Source: Lepeophtheirus salmonis
Lineage: Eukaryota > Arthropoda > Copepoda > Siphonostomatoida > Caligidae
Assembly (NCBI RefSeq): GCF_016086655.4
Contig: NC_052139.2
Location: 558,001 to 622,000 of the forward strand
Length of the DNA: 64,000 nt
Direction of reading: 5' to 3'
Each line of letters opens with the position of its first letter. Position 1 is the stretch's first letter. Positions 23,001 to 38,000 of this stretch are shown here, piece after piece. The translations under genes and the position numbers were made by a program. The notes beneath the pieces were generated by a model. The model saw only the letters and a program-made list of their open reading frames with translations. It did no database searches and was not told where the DNA came from.

Positions 23001-26000
23001 AGAACATCGTAAAGTTAAATGGCTATAAAAGTGTAGTTTTATGTGACGTGTCTACATACAAAAAACTGGAATTGCTTTATGAAAATCGACCAGTGAGATT
23101 GAATAATCGATTCAGTTCTGCCTTTTCCACAAAAAAAATAATAATATTTTAATTCATTATTTAACTGCATTTTTACATGTTTTACATATATGGATATATT
23201 GGCTTTGCTTTGTAAACAACAACTTCTAAAGTCTTAAATTTTACATAAAGAATTTCAAATGTAAAAAGCTTTCCCTATAATAACTCTAAACAAACAAATA
23301 ACGTTTGGCTGATATTGGGGTTTATAATGCTCTATAATAAATATTCAAATATAAATTTAAATGATCATTTTAATTAAAACAAATATCTGTAAAATAAATC
23401 ATCTTTTTTATCTCATACTGCTTTTATGAAGACATATGATCTAAGAAATTTCATTATATGTTTTATTTTAAATTTTAGTGGCAAATCTTTATTATTTTAT
23501 ACTCTCTTGAGTTGTCATAAAATATTTTCCTTTAAATTTTTTTTAGGATTGATATTAATTGAAAAAGCTAAAAAGGGGCTGTATTTAATAAAAATAGCTT
23601 ACCAGTGTCTTTCAATTATTAAGAATACCTTCAGTTTATACATTTACTAGTGGTAGTTCACTGTATTGACCAAATTAATCATGCGCTGACTAAAAGACAA
23701 ATTTTGTTCTAATAATACATAAGATAACTCCCCAATAAATCATCAGTATTTTTGTATGTTTTGCGTGAGCACACTCACACGAAACTACTCAGTACTGTTA
23801 TCAATTCATATATGTTCTTTTCTCAAGAATGAAATAATAATAATACAATTTTGAGAATAAAAAAGTATTATGATTGATGAGTAATTTAGTCTCAAAAGAG
23901 CTCAATAACAAAAACAGGGATCACTCTATGCTACAAACAAAATACATGCGAGAGTTACTTCTTTTTTACATTAAAACGTTCATTTTTTTTCTTTTTTTAC
24001 ATATGAATTATGATAGACATATGTTAAGAGAGGAATAACTACGACACCCAAAAGGAGCTGCCTTTGAAAGGAAAAGAGTGAGGCTACGCTGAAAAAAAAA
24101 TGGTTGACGAATGACCAGATACAAACACACAGTTGAAAGATATAACAAAATGCGAAGGTAATGGAACCATGGTCAGATTAAGAAAAAAAAATAGTGTACC
24201 TTAATTTTAAAAGGAAGTTATCCTTTAAAAACTAAGAAATTTTGCTGAGGGGAAAAAAATTATCCTGCTTAAGGTTTACCTCTCGTGAGGTTTCTCAGGA
24301 TCCTGCTGAGGTCCATTTGAACTATTAAAAACAATAAAAAATATGGACATTATGGTAAAGAAATGGAATCCTTTTGGAACTCGATATTGAATGTAGATTT
24401 TCCTCAGCTGGGAAATAAAAAAACCGCCAACTTTAATGCCATGATCAATAGTAGGGATGAGTTTCTCAATGAACATAATATTACCTCCGTTGGTCAGTTT
24501 TGGGTCTCGGAGGAAGTCAAAATTAAAAATTATATATCGTGTTGGAGAGCCAGTTATACATTCCTTTCAATCAAATGTGATGTGATTAAACAGGGAGCCT
24601 CTGTTCCCATGTACATAGCTTTAGAAAGTCTACAAAATAAGGATATCCGTGTAGGCTTGATGAAGGGACCGGAATACAAGGGCCCAAAACGAATCGTTGA
24701 GAGAAAACTGATGAGACTTGGACTCAATATTAACCTGAGACCCTCTGATTGGCTTTTTGCAACAACCCCCAAACACCACAAGGCTTTTAAAATTGAGTTT
24801 ATAATTATAAAAGTCAACGTAATTTAACGTAGTGAAGATTAATAAAAGAAGAATTCCATCATGCCTAGAGAATCTTGCTTACCAGCACATAGACGTACTA
24901 AAAAAACTTTGAGAATTTGGGGTTCCCTTCGAAAAAAACAGGTCTTCCCAGGACCTTTAAACTAATAATTAGAAGTTTATCTCGAAATAAATCGAACAAA
25001 AATATGGAAATGTATCTTTCTTGATAAGAAGATTGAAGACCAAATTCATATACTCTCTGATGGATCGAAGAGCAATTGAGGCGTTGGTTCAGAATTTGTA
25101 ATCACTAAAAGTGATCAAGTAGTTCGGGAAGCCTCCATAAACCTCACTTCTTAAACCACTACTGTCTTATAAACCGAGATGCTTGCCATACAAGAGGATC
25201 TTCCTTGAATTAAAGACAATCGAGAGAAATGGGGTCCTAAAGGATTTTGTATCTGGTCAGACTTTCAAGCAGCAATTGGAGAATTGTGATCGATAGAGAC
25301 AAAAACTTCCCGGGTTCGAAATACGAAAACGCTTTGGAGGTCGTTAGTTAGTTAGGACCTTCTCTCTATCTGCTGGATAAAATGTATCAACCTCCTACCG
25401 AAATAGATTGAATCCCTTGGTCATCTCTTTGGGAGAAGGTATATGTCCATTACATAGACAAATGCCATACATTTTGGTAGAACCTTGACTACTGTCGTCA
25501 AGGCCGTGCAATGCTCCCAAGAATTAGACCTGGGGGTGGAAGGATCTTTTGGTTTTTTTTTAAAGGAAACCTGAGTTCCTTGGCTCAGTTGTTTTTACTT
25601 GTGCCCGTACTGCTGGTATGTTTTATTTAAAGTATAGCAATAAATGTTTTATTTATTATTATTTGAGGTTTATCCCAAGTCTTGTTTATGACCGGCTCGC
25701 TTCTTCTCCTTTTTTTGGTCTTCTTTCATCATTTTACATTAAGCAATAATACTGTCAGTATAAATTATTCAGATGAAGGAAATTCGAAAAGTTAATCAAA
25801 ATTGACATGAATAGTTCTAATGACAATAACAAAAAATAATATATTCAACGCCAAGGGACCTAAAAAACAAAATTCGTTTCAATGCTTGTTTATATATAGT
25901 TATTTCTTAGATTTCAAGTAATATCAGACAAAAATAATGCATTTTTAAATGTATAGACAGACAAACTTTGCTTTATTAATAAGAACAAAAAAAGGCCAAG

Positions 26001-29000
26001 ATCTTAGACAAACAGACACATTGCTACATAAAAATGCCTCCAATATTTTATTAATACAAAAAGTTATATTTTCTAGTGTCAAAAATAGATTTATACACTT
26101 TATATAGTGTACTCTGAATATACACTACACGTCCATTGTGATTGCAATATTTCATTAATACAACTTCAATCTTATATCTTAGATCAAAATATATTTATGA
26201 TATACATCATATTGCACAGTGTGCCCTTTTTTTATAAATTAAGCCTTTGAATTAATAATATATTATTCTATAATTGAAGAGTTTTACATTATTTTTTTTT
26301 TAAGTTTCTTTTGATTACACAGTTAAATGTTGACAATAAGAGACTCATAAATATAATTATATATGTATTAAAAAAATATATAAATACATACAAGTCTATA
26401 TTTGTTATAAATTGATTGATGATATTGATAGACGATAAAAAATATGTGTTTTTACAATCAATCCATTCAAGTGTTCTTCAAACCTATATATATATCCTCT
26501 AAACATAATACTTATATTACCAGCACAAATTTTGAATCAATGTTATGTATGTTTTGATTACATTAACTAAATGAGAAAATAATGATGTTCTAAGAAAAAG
26601 AAAGGTTTTCAACAAATAAAATATTGTTGGATAGTTACAAAATACATTTCTGCGTTTCTCAATAAAATAAATAAAGAAGCCTAGTGATTAATCCATCGAA
26701 AATAAATATTGCTCAGAAATGGTGCTACAAATATTTTAAAATAAAAAAAAAGCACCTGAGCATTATGAGTTTTTATTTTATAGAAATCAATTCATTATTT
26801 CAATTTATAATATACAAAAAAGCTCAAATATACAGATAAAAAGTGAGCTTAAATTAGATCCGCAAGGATTCTGAACTGGTGATATTTGACCAAATAAGAA
26901 TATTGTAAACGGGTTTATTCCAGGAAAATAAACTATTTTCAGACTTTTCGTAATCACCAAAAAATTATTAGTTAATCAATTAAGTCTTCCAAAATTTAGT
27001 ATTAATATGCTACAAATACAATTTTACAAATTTTTGAATCAAATAAATCACCGTGTATTGAACTCCCAAAGGTCGGTTTCACATTGAATCCCAGTGTATG
27101 GACAAAAAGGACGTCCCCTAACTGTTATGATTTTCAAAACTGAGTAACTCAAATTTTTCTTATTTTAACGATGAACTAGAAAAGGGGAAATGTCATAATC
27201 ATATTTTGTATATGGAACATATCTTTTAATTTAATATTATTCTACTAATACAGAAAAAAAGGATCCTCTGCAACCTACAAAATATAATTATATTTTGTCC
27301 AATCATTATTTTAAATTTATGAATTCACATGTATCTATATATACGGAAAAAAAAATCCTTAAAATTTTGTAAGCACTTAATGGCGTCTACAATTATAAAC
27401 CTGCAATAGCAAAAATTGGTAGGAATATAGATTGTCATTAAGAAAAGTTATTAATTAATTTTTATATGTGTTGAAGTTCCTTAAGTGGACGAAATGTTTG
27501 AAAACTTCAAAACTTATTAATTATAACTCTAATTTTAATTTAAAATTAAATCAAAGTTGGTGGGGAGAGGGAAAGTTTTATTAATGCCCCATAAGCTCAA
27601 TGGAAGATGGAGTTGTAAAATACGTTGGTAAAAATTACTCCATACGTACATTAATGTTTAATGATTTGGTGACTAAATACCAGTGGTAAATACTTGCATA
27701 ATAATTTTAATGTAGTTTTTATTAACCAAATGAAGACCAAAGGTTGTTACGTGAGTTGTTTTTTTTTCTGACAAGAAAATCTTAACAGTTGACGCTAAGC
27801 ATAAACGTAAAACGATAGATGGAACTGTCTGGACCTTGATGAGGTCCAACGAGTCATGAACACAAAGAATCCGGCTTCGGTTATGGTACTAGCGGTCATC
27901 ATCAAGGAGGACAAGTTCTGACCCCCACTTCTTCCAAAAAGACCAATAGGTAACCAAGGAGGTCTACAAGGATGTTCTGAAGGTCATGGTCATTCTATGA
28001 ATGAATGAAGTCACTGATGAGAAGCCATATACTTTATAGCAAGACTCAGCATCTTTTCATAAGAGCAAGATTGTCCAAGAGTTCTGAGGACAAAATGTGT
28101 CGGATTTTTTCCTCCATTTACCTGTTGGACATGGTAGAAAAGATTACCTGCAAGAATAGTCATGTCTCAGTTGAGGCCTTGAAGGCCTCCATTGTCAATA
28201 CAATGAAGGGCATGGATCCACACGAGGTAACAAAGGTATACCTCGCATTTAGACGCCGCGTACAGATTGTTATCGTGAACGAAGGCTTTCATTATAAATA
28301 CTCATTTTCCATTTAATGTGGCATTCAAATTTCTAAAAAATAATACTTCCATTTCTTATACAATTCTCATAATTTGCTGTTAAATTTATTCTGGATTTAC
28401 CTTGCCAACCCTGTATACTGACAGAGATTGTACTGATATCCTTTTCCTACGAAACATATCGTTATTTATGATTTTACAGAAGAATTAACTAATATTTCTT
28501 TATGACATATTCAATTTGCACTTCCTTCTCGATGAATTCACCTTGTTAGTTCAGTAAATAGGGTGAATTCATGGAGATTGCAGAGTGAGTTATTCTGTAA
28601 GTATTATTCAAGTATAATCTATACGCCCTAGCGGACAAAATATGTACTAGGGTCAATAATTATGTACAAATATTGACCAGGTTGTCTTCGTTTCGCCACT
28701 TAGTTTATAGCTTTAATTAATATCTCATATGGGTACATTTTTTTCTAATGTTCCTTTAATTGGTTAGATGGAGTTGCACTAGTAAATATTATAGATTACA
28801 TATACTGCATCTCAACTAGAAATCTTTTGGTAAAATCCATATTCATTAAGTATATTTATTCTCCAAGGAATCAACTGGGCGCAAAGGTACGCACACTGAA
28901 TTCAAGAGAATACATTCTCCGACCGCTAGATATATAATTACTTTAGCATTGAGGCATAAAATTAACCAAATTTTGTGCATAAATATAATTTGTTCTATAC

Positions 29001-32000
29001 TAAAGATCCTCACTTTGTGTCGATACATTCACAAAATCAGAAAGTGCCTAAAAAATAGAACCTAATGCTGTACTTCACTTATAGTTCATAATTTTTCCTT
29101 TTATGTTCATAAGTGATTCCAAAAATCTTCCAAGAGCTTTGAAGTCTCGTTAATGAACTTTAGCCAACCTATGTAAGTAAATAAAGAATGTTTGTCAAGT
29201 TGGAAAAGATCAGTATTTTTTTACTTTTTTAAATAATAGAATAATATAAAATACTACTTGTTAAGGGCCCAAAAAACTAGATCTATAAGTATGATGTGTA
29301 TACATCAATTTTAATTGTCTACTTCAGTTTTGGAGTATCCTCCTAATTTTCTTTTATGTGTAACAAAAGAAAACTTTTGACAAATTTTGTATTTTGAAGA
29401 TTTAAAACATGAATACAATATATTGCTGTTGGACTTCGAGTGAGAATACCATTTTCAGTTTTTTTAGTATATATATATATATTATTTTTTTTGTAGAAAA
29501 TACATAAAAACGTTTATTTTTGAAACTTATCAACTCTATCTGATTAAGGAATTGTCTTAAAAGTCTACATTAAGTATATTTCCTTATTTATGAACAACTG
29601 AGACACAAATCTACACAGATTGAGTTCAAGATAATAATTTCTGCAGAGAGCAGCATTGTAAATTTTCTATGTCGCATTTTTTTATACATACAGACGAATA
29701 TTTCATAGATATAATTAAACAAATTATAAGCTGTGTATTCAAATTTGTTCCATGGGTCAAGATACAAAGGAACTTCAGTTATAGTTTAGTAAAAATAGTT
29801 TTTGATTTATGTGACTTATCTTAGGAGCCCAAAGTCCCAAAATTAAATTGTGCGATTTCTGGGGGCTCAAGAGGGTTCATAAAAATAATTTGATGATATA
29901 AATTGACAATAATTCGTCCAGGAAAACAAATTTAATTCACACTAAATTTTTGGGAAAAATAATTCAACTTGTTTTTGGGGAAGCAGGCTACAATTGTTTT
30001 ACAAAGTAAATAATTAAATATTAATTATTTTTTAACTGCATAGTAACCTTCATTGATGAACTAGTATTTATGTTGATTTTCTCATTATAAAATTGAAATA
30101 ATGCAAAATAGGTTTTTATATTTTCTTTAAAAACTGATCGAAGAATAAATAAATAGCTTGATTTTTTCATTTTTAAATTCAATACAATAAATTTTTAGAT
30201 CCCATAAATTCAAACTTTGTGTTTGCATAGAATCTACGCTAAGAAAAAATCTATACATAAACCTACTACTAACAATGATTTTTTCATAATCCCAATTTTA
30301 AGTCATAATACATATAACGTAAAATAATAACTAATAAAAGTATATTGACCATTCTTGAACTGTTTTACAAAAAATTTCTTCCTTTACTTTAATCCTTTTA
30401 ATATTGGAAAATTATCTATTAATAAAAAGCTCGTTTTGAACGATATTTAAATATGTGCATAACTAAAAGACCCTTGAGTGAGTAAATAATCATTTTTGTA
30501 GCTGAATAAATAGTACAATAAATATTAAAACTGTCTTCATCGTAGTTTTATGGAGAAAAAAAGTTATATTGAAAGGTAAAAAAATTATATCAAATGTAAT
30601 ACTTTTAATAATATCAAATTATATAAAATAAATAAATAATACTATTTTTTTAGATTATTTGTTTTATAATTGTATTTGAACTATTAAAATGCTTATATTT
30701 ATATTAAATATGTGTTAGTGCAAATAAACTTGAGAGAAAATGACTTTTCTTGTTAGCTATTTTACTTCTTTGGAAAGGATCATAAGATTTTATATGCCAT
30801 AATGCACCCTTACATCAGAAAAATATTATTTGTCAGCCTTGGGTTATTGTAAGTAATCCTTGAGTTTTTTTTAAAGCTCCTGTTTAAAATTGATTGCCTT
30901 AAAACTCCAGGTATTTTTTATAGATCTATATTTATGTGTAACATTGTGCATTGGATGTTGGTCACACGCAAAGAAGTAGCTAAAAACAAAGGCTCTCGCC
31001 CTACAAATAAAATTAAGTGTATTTGTAACTTAATGGTCAAAAATTAATCAATAATCTTAGTAAACTGATTGATTTACACAAAAACAGTTCCAGAAAAAAT
31101 ACGAATTTACGTTTCCCCTAGCCTAATATACATCAAAATAGATCTTCCCTTTCTCCTATTTTAACGCCTATAAGCAATGAAGGATTCTACCCACTTTTAC
31201 TCAGATCTAAATAAATATAATCTTATATTGTTATTTTCATTTTTAGGGAAGTACTCTTGGTACATTTTAAAAGAATCTCAAATATTTTTTTGTCAATATG
31301 ATAATAAATTTGAAATAAAAAAAAGGAAGGGTTAAAAAGATTGATATCAATTAGATAATTGTATTTGAGATTATGATTAGTATTGGGGTTCGGTCTGGAA
31401 ATCCTGAAGTGGTCTTAAATTATTGATTTATGTTGGACCGTATTGACTCAGTCTTTTAAAAAAGTTCCTTCCAGAGTGGTCTCATAGAAAAACTGAACTT
31501 TAAAAAAAATCAGCCTTTCCTATTGTGTTTCTTTAATTTCTGAAAGTGGATCTTCCATTGTTCCAGCCTCTTTTGTATGTGTAAAGCTGTCAAACCCTCA
31601 ACTTTTTTGATACATCTAGACTTGATACCGAAGTCCTCCTTAACTATGCACCAGATAGACATTTCTTGAGCCTTGAGGTCTTTGGCCATTTGACAGATGT
31701 TGTCACGAGGCTTCGTTCTATCTTCGGGTTTACATTCCTTATGAGGCTCTCTGTGCGAATTGATTTTTGTCTGCACGACCTATGCCAATCGACAAAAGAG
31801 TCAGTTTTGTTATAGAGCTTCTTGGGTAGTATACAGTGATCATACTGATCTCGAAGTTATGTGCAATCACGGAAGAATTGTCTCCTGCTTTTCTGCGCGC
31901 CCCGTTTTTTTGAAATTTTTCCATTTCTTTACTTTGGAACTCCTGAAAGACCTTCAACTGATTTTATTTATTCAATAAACACCTAAAAAACATTGGTTTT

Positions 32001-35000
32001 GTTATATCTTTCTTTTTAGGAAATTTATCGTTATTATCTGTATAAAAAATGTACACGAACTTCGGCAACGACTGAATTCATTAAACCAGTTTTTCACAGT
32101 GCTATAGGATGGTGCTTCATTGTCATACAAAGATCTAAGTTCATCAATGCACTCTTGTCGTGATAATCCACGTTGAAAGTTCTGAAAAAAGATCGAACAA
32201 AAATGTTCAAAACTTTATTCCATTTTTTTCCAAACTAATTTTTTCAAGTCACTGCAAACAACCCAAATGATGGTCGTACGTCAAAACATTCTGAGTACGA
32301 TTATGCTACAAAAATGTCAAACTTACCATAGGACATGTCAAATTGCACCTCGTAACCTTTAGTGTATCCTTGGGAAGAAATATATATAGCAGTCTACGTA
32401 TCATAAATTAAAAACGTTTTTTACCGGCCAGGTCCTGATTTCGATCCTAAACTTATTGAAATTGTTTTCAAATTGATGTATCTTAAAAAAAAAACTTGCT
32501 TATCTTCTGTTTTATACAGTTAAATTTATTATCTTAGATTTGTTCATAAGGAAAGGAAGGAAAAATGTTTTTCAAAAAGATATATTGAGGAAATGCTAGG
32601 AAAAGGTTCCTTATTTGTAGGGTCTATTACTTCCAACATTATAAACTTATTTCAATTCTCAGAAATCGTTGAATTGGAATTAAAGCCAGAAACCAACACT
32701 GAAAATTATGCACATAAAAGATTAAAAACTAACTATTCCTAATGAAAGATACGCACGTGAAAGATAAAAAAACTATCTATACCTGATGACCAATTACTGT
32801 TCTAAATGAAAACTATAGAATCCATTTGTTAAATACTATTATTTTATTAAGTTCATGACTTGAAGTCATGATAGCTTACTGGAGGGAAATCATAAAAATG
32901 CTGCTTTAAGACTATTAGTTACTGTGTTTTTGGTGGCTTATTTCACTTGTTTACATCACAGTTTTCATGACAGTTGATTAGTATCTAAATTGTTTGGATT
33001 TACTTAAAACATGGACGAAAAGGATCACGAGTTCCATATCTAAAATGAAGGATTAAATGTAATGGACTGCCCAATTTCAATATGAATGATCAAGCTGTAA
33101 AGGCATAACTGAAGGGAAGGTGGAAGTTTTGGACCCTGTCAGATTTGAATAAATCAGAGCTTTCTGATTGGAGCTGCATCCCGATCAACCATCTTTGTTA
33201 GGATGCCAAGGGCGTATCAGTCTTCATGGAACTATGCTGGGGACAAATTATACTACTACCAATCATTTTCAGACAAAACTCAAAAAAATTTACGCCGTTT
33301 AATACCAAATTATAAGAAATTTAAAAGCTATTCCGGATCTGCAAAATAATTATTGTTTTATCTTTTCTTTTTGATATCACGATAATACTGCTCATTTTTT
33401 TAATAATTTTTTTAGCAATTTATTGCCTTTGTTTTGTTAATTTATTTATTGTAGAATTTCATAGAAGGAACATTTTATAAAAAATGAATTTAGTTCTAAC
33501 ATCATATACAGCAATTTTTATGATTTTGACTTGATTTTAGGGAATTTGTGTTCAATTAGCATATTTATTTATTAATAGATTTTCAATATGTAACTTTTTT
33601 AAATAATTAGAGTCATAAAAAAATTAATTCTTCAATTCTCTAATTAAAAAAAAATAAATGTATTTAATACAAATTTGATGCTGAACCTATCCGATGTTAA
33701 GAACATGGACATGTTCCAACTGATCTTAGTTGTGACTGTCTCCAGTATTTCCTATATAATTCAAAACAGTATTATGTCTCACTGAGAAAAGCCCACTAAT
33801 TTATTATAATATTTAAAATGAAATATCGCGGTATTTGAGCCGTGTATGATAACATGACAACCATGGATACATAAATATAGCATGAAATATGGGTTTTCCT
33901 TTCTACTTATATGAAAGGAATATAACAATATTACTTTTTAGAGCAATGATAACTGTTGCCAACTCACATTTTTCTGCAAAAAGATTATATCTATTCATTG
34001 TCACTTTTTATGAGAGAATTGGCTTGACACTAAAACGACAATGTTATTATTTTTGGTTGCATTTTGTTTTTTTTTAATATATATAATTTAATGTTCAAAC
34101 TGTAGACTTTCACTTATTTTTTGTATATTTAAAAAAATTGTACTATAAGTAGTTAAAAGTAATATTTAATTATTCCTAATACAATTTATGTTACCTTGAA
34201 ACACGGTGACGTCATTTTTACGCCCAGAAATTTGTACCTGTTCAAACATGTACTCAGATATATCAAAATTTATTCTTTAAATGTTTAATAGCAAGTTAAT
34301 ATTTCTATTGTAACTATATTCATCATATCAGATTCAAACACAGCATATATTTTTAAGCCCCGGTGGAATCTTTTTCTTATACCAACAGTACACAAAGGAA
34401 AATTCTCTACCCCACCTTTCTTGTGTGTATTTAATTTTATTTTTTAAGATTTCTAAATAATTTTGCTAACAAATTGGTTATTCTGCATTGATTTAAATAT
34501 ATATATCGTTTTCCAATCGAATTGTCCAAAAAAGCAAGTATCCCCCTCGTTTTAGTGATAACCTATTTCTAAAAGTATTTATAAGACAAATTACAATCTA
34601 TTTTGTACTTTTATGATATACAAGAGTGGTCTAAAAAGTTTCCTACCGAACAAAATCCACAAAAAAACAGGATATAGAATAATGAAAACAATTGAAGAAT
34701 TTCCCTTGAAGGAGGAAAAGAAAACACAATTGAATAAGACAATCCACATTTTCTTTTAAATTGGGGTTCTTAACACATGAAATTAATGGAGGGTTAGAAA
34801 CATGGAGTTATAAAAATATGGAATAATCACACATGCCACTCAAACTGTCTATCTTTTTTCCTCTATTTAAGGAATGGAGTTAAAAATTATGTAAAGTTTC
34901 TTTTTTCTAGCACACTAATAAAAATGAATTACTTACTAAATTATTGCTGGAATTACTTTTGCGAATCTACAAATTAAACATATTTTCTTTTTATCTTAAA

Positions 35001-38000
35001 AGGAAATCGATATGGTATAAAGAATTCTTCACCTGATTGTGAAAACCTACTTACATTTGTACTTATAAAAATGTATTGAAAATATTTAAACTCAATTTTT
35101 AAGTTTTATGGCTACATTTTCTTCATTCAATATTTCATTACATCATTCATAAACATAACAAAATTATGGTAAATTTACAAAATAATAAAATATGAAAAGT
35201 AGTATTGAATTACGTGTATTTAGAAGTCTAAAATGAGCATTGTATAAATTTGTTTATAGATTAAAGTAATACTATCCACCGGTGTGTTAAAAAAACTGAA
35301 AATGAATGTGGTCACTCTGACATTTTCATTTTTTTAAGTAGAGCAGCTTAGCTTTCATGAAGATTCATCTCAAGGCTTAGAGCAGCTGTGTGTGCAGGAG
35401 CGTTAACCTGATGTTAACCTGATGTTAATACTCAATTATATTATATTCCTAGTACAACATTGTTTACCAAACAGATTGCCCAGTTATTAAGGTAGTTTTG
35501 ATTTACTCCATCAACACTTAGTCTACGGGAGATAATAAAAAAAATCCAATTTTTAATGTTATATTAAATCTCAAAATGTTTTGACAAGGTTATAAATAAT
35601 ATAAAATCTTATTCTATTGTTAAATACCCTGATTATCTCATGGTTAAAATTATTTATATGCACAAAATTGTTCAGGGTAGGTAAACTAATTTCTATTTAT
35701 CTGTAAAATTTCTACTTTAAATCTTGAAAAGTTCTTTTTTATATAACAATCATTACAAAAGGGACCATAAATGTAGACATTACAATAGTTTTATCTTTTC
35801 TTTTTACTTTAATCGAATTTGCAGTTTAACAATAAACAACTATTACTAACAAAAGAAAATTATTGTCTTATTTCCTAGACATTTTAAATTATAATGCTAA
35901 TGCCATATCTTTCAGGTCTATTATTTGAATTTGTTATAAATTAATATATTAATAAATAGAGTTATATATAATATGTCTTGCCGGTATGCTAAAGAAAGAA
36001 ACTAAAAATTAACGTTGTTACTGTGACAATTGGAATAATAAAAGAACATCTTAAGATCAGATGCAAGAAGCTGTTAAAGCAAAGAAATACACACAAATCC
36101 CACTCCGTATCTGGCAAGGATTTATGCAAGAATTAGTCGAATGTCGATTATCAATAATTATACTTTGAACCCAACACATATATTGATATTTTTTTTCCGC
36201 AAACCCGTGAAGGAACAAACCGTATCACTTACATATGTCACCCTCTATTCCATCCCTCTTTCTTCTTCTATAAAACCCACATTACCTCAATGATTATCAA
36301 ATTATTTACCCGTTCAGAATTATGTTGGTAAACATGAACGTAAAGTAACTAAAATATTGTATTTCGATATTAAACATATTTTTATAAGTCACAAAGAACG
36401 GGACTAAGTTTAAGCGATACAGCAGAAAGGATTCCCTGGACTTTGACTATTAGGCCCTCAATTCTATATGACTCCACGTACCATGGGGTTGTAATGATGA
36501 GCCAATCCCAGCAAGTAAGGTTTTAGTCATATTTTCTTCTTATTAAGCTCTCGGCTATTTCAATCATTGGATTAACATTTTGACAAACACAAAATGTATG
36601 GGATGGTATGGGAAAAAGTATGAGCCTCTCTTTGAGAGTAGGAACACAATTTATCTTCAAGGTAGACGTTCTTTCCTTAATAATTAAAAAAATAGTATGA
36701 CAGCTTTTGAAAATAAAAAACCTTGTTCAGATTCAACAATCACATTGTTTACCAAACAAATTGTCCAGTTATTAAGAAAGTTCTGATTTACTTTCAAACA
36801 ATAATTACATATGGCTGCTCCATTTGGACTGAAGATTGGGGACATAGAAATCATAGAAATGGTAAGTAAGTTTATAATTTTGTCGAACTTACGTTTACGT
36901 TTTTCTAGTCCTGCCTTTCTGGACTTCAAAGTTTCTGCTATCATCGAACTTATTGATGATGTTTCTGATTCTGCCGACGGAATAAATCCTGACAAACTTC
37001 TGAACTTTTAATGGTTCAGAGTGACCGTGGACTTCTCAACAGGGATAATGTACCCTTACAAATAATAAAAAGTGGTTATCATACATACATATATATATCA
37101 CAATAATTTAGGTTAACTTACATTTCTGTAAGAAAGAGTATTCTTTTCTCCCTCGAAACTATCTTTAAAACAATTTGATGATATTTACAGTGTTTCCTTA
37201 TAAAACATGAAAAGTTATTTTATATATATAATATATATTGAAAATTTGGCTTAACTTAGATTTTGGCCAGAAAGACCTTCTTCTTTTCTTTGTGAAGAAA
37301 TATATTTTGTCTTTGGAGCCTTATAAATGATAATGAGTAATATAAATTGAAAATTTGGTCTAACATAAATTTTTTTATTCAATTCCGAAATTTGTAAAGC
37401 CGGAGTAATATATTCAGATTTGGAAATCTCTCACTGTAAAATATTTAATTAACAAAAACATTGAAATGCTGATGATAATTGTTTTACTTATAGTTTCTTC
37501 CCTTTTTGAGTCGATTAATATATAAAATAGGCTTAAATTTGCGCTATGTGGCTTTACTAAGCATGGAACAAGAAGATCAACCGATCATCCTAATACAGTG
37601 GCCTTCCTTGGGCAAGATCTCCAAGGAATCCAGGATTATAAGTCCATTTTCTTAACGAACTTGTTATTATTATGTACTACAAATAGAAAAACAATCATTT
37701 GATACATAGGATAAAGTTAAATATATTACTATGACTATGGAATAAAGTGAGCATATCTGTCATATTGACGTAGTCGATGAGGATTTTAACAATATATAAA
37801 ATGGAATACAATGAAGACCATTACAGCTAACTACTTAGGCCTTCTTTGCCATAACAAATAGACCTTTTCGTATTTATTAAATGTATTTTAATAAGATAAT
37901 GACTGAAACAGGATATAGATATATATAGTTTCATTGTACTTTTTTTTAGTTAAGTTATCAAATTCAATATATATAAGTATGTAGATAATGAATATGCATA

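Noticed and set aside
24554..24817. 87-codon minus-strand frame
   Set aside because: Antisense to the 154-codon plus-strand frame, which has more protein-like composition.
29469..29482. Short TA-dinucleotide run, with others near 37090 and 38070
   Set aside because: Too short and too common in DNA of this composition to be a meaningful microsatellite call.
36684..36995. 103-codon minus-strand frame with a possible GTAAGT donor
   Set aside because: Another frame of the same strand matches a Tc1 HTH and linker, so this frame is probably incidental. A cryptic exon is not excluded.
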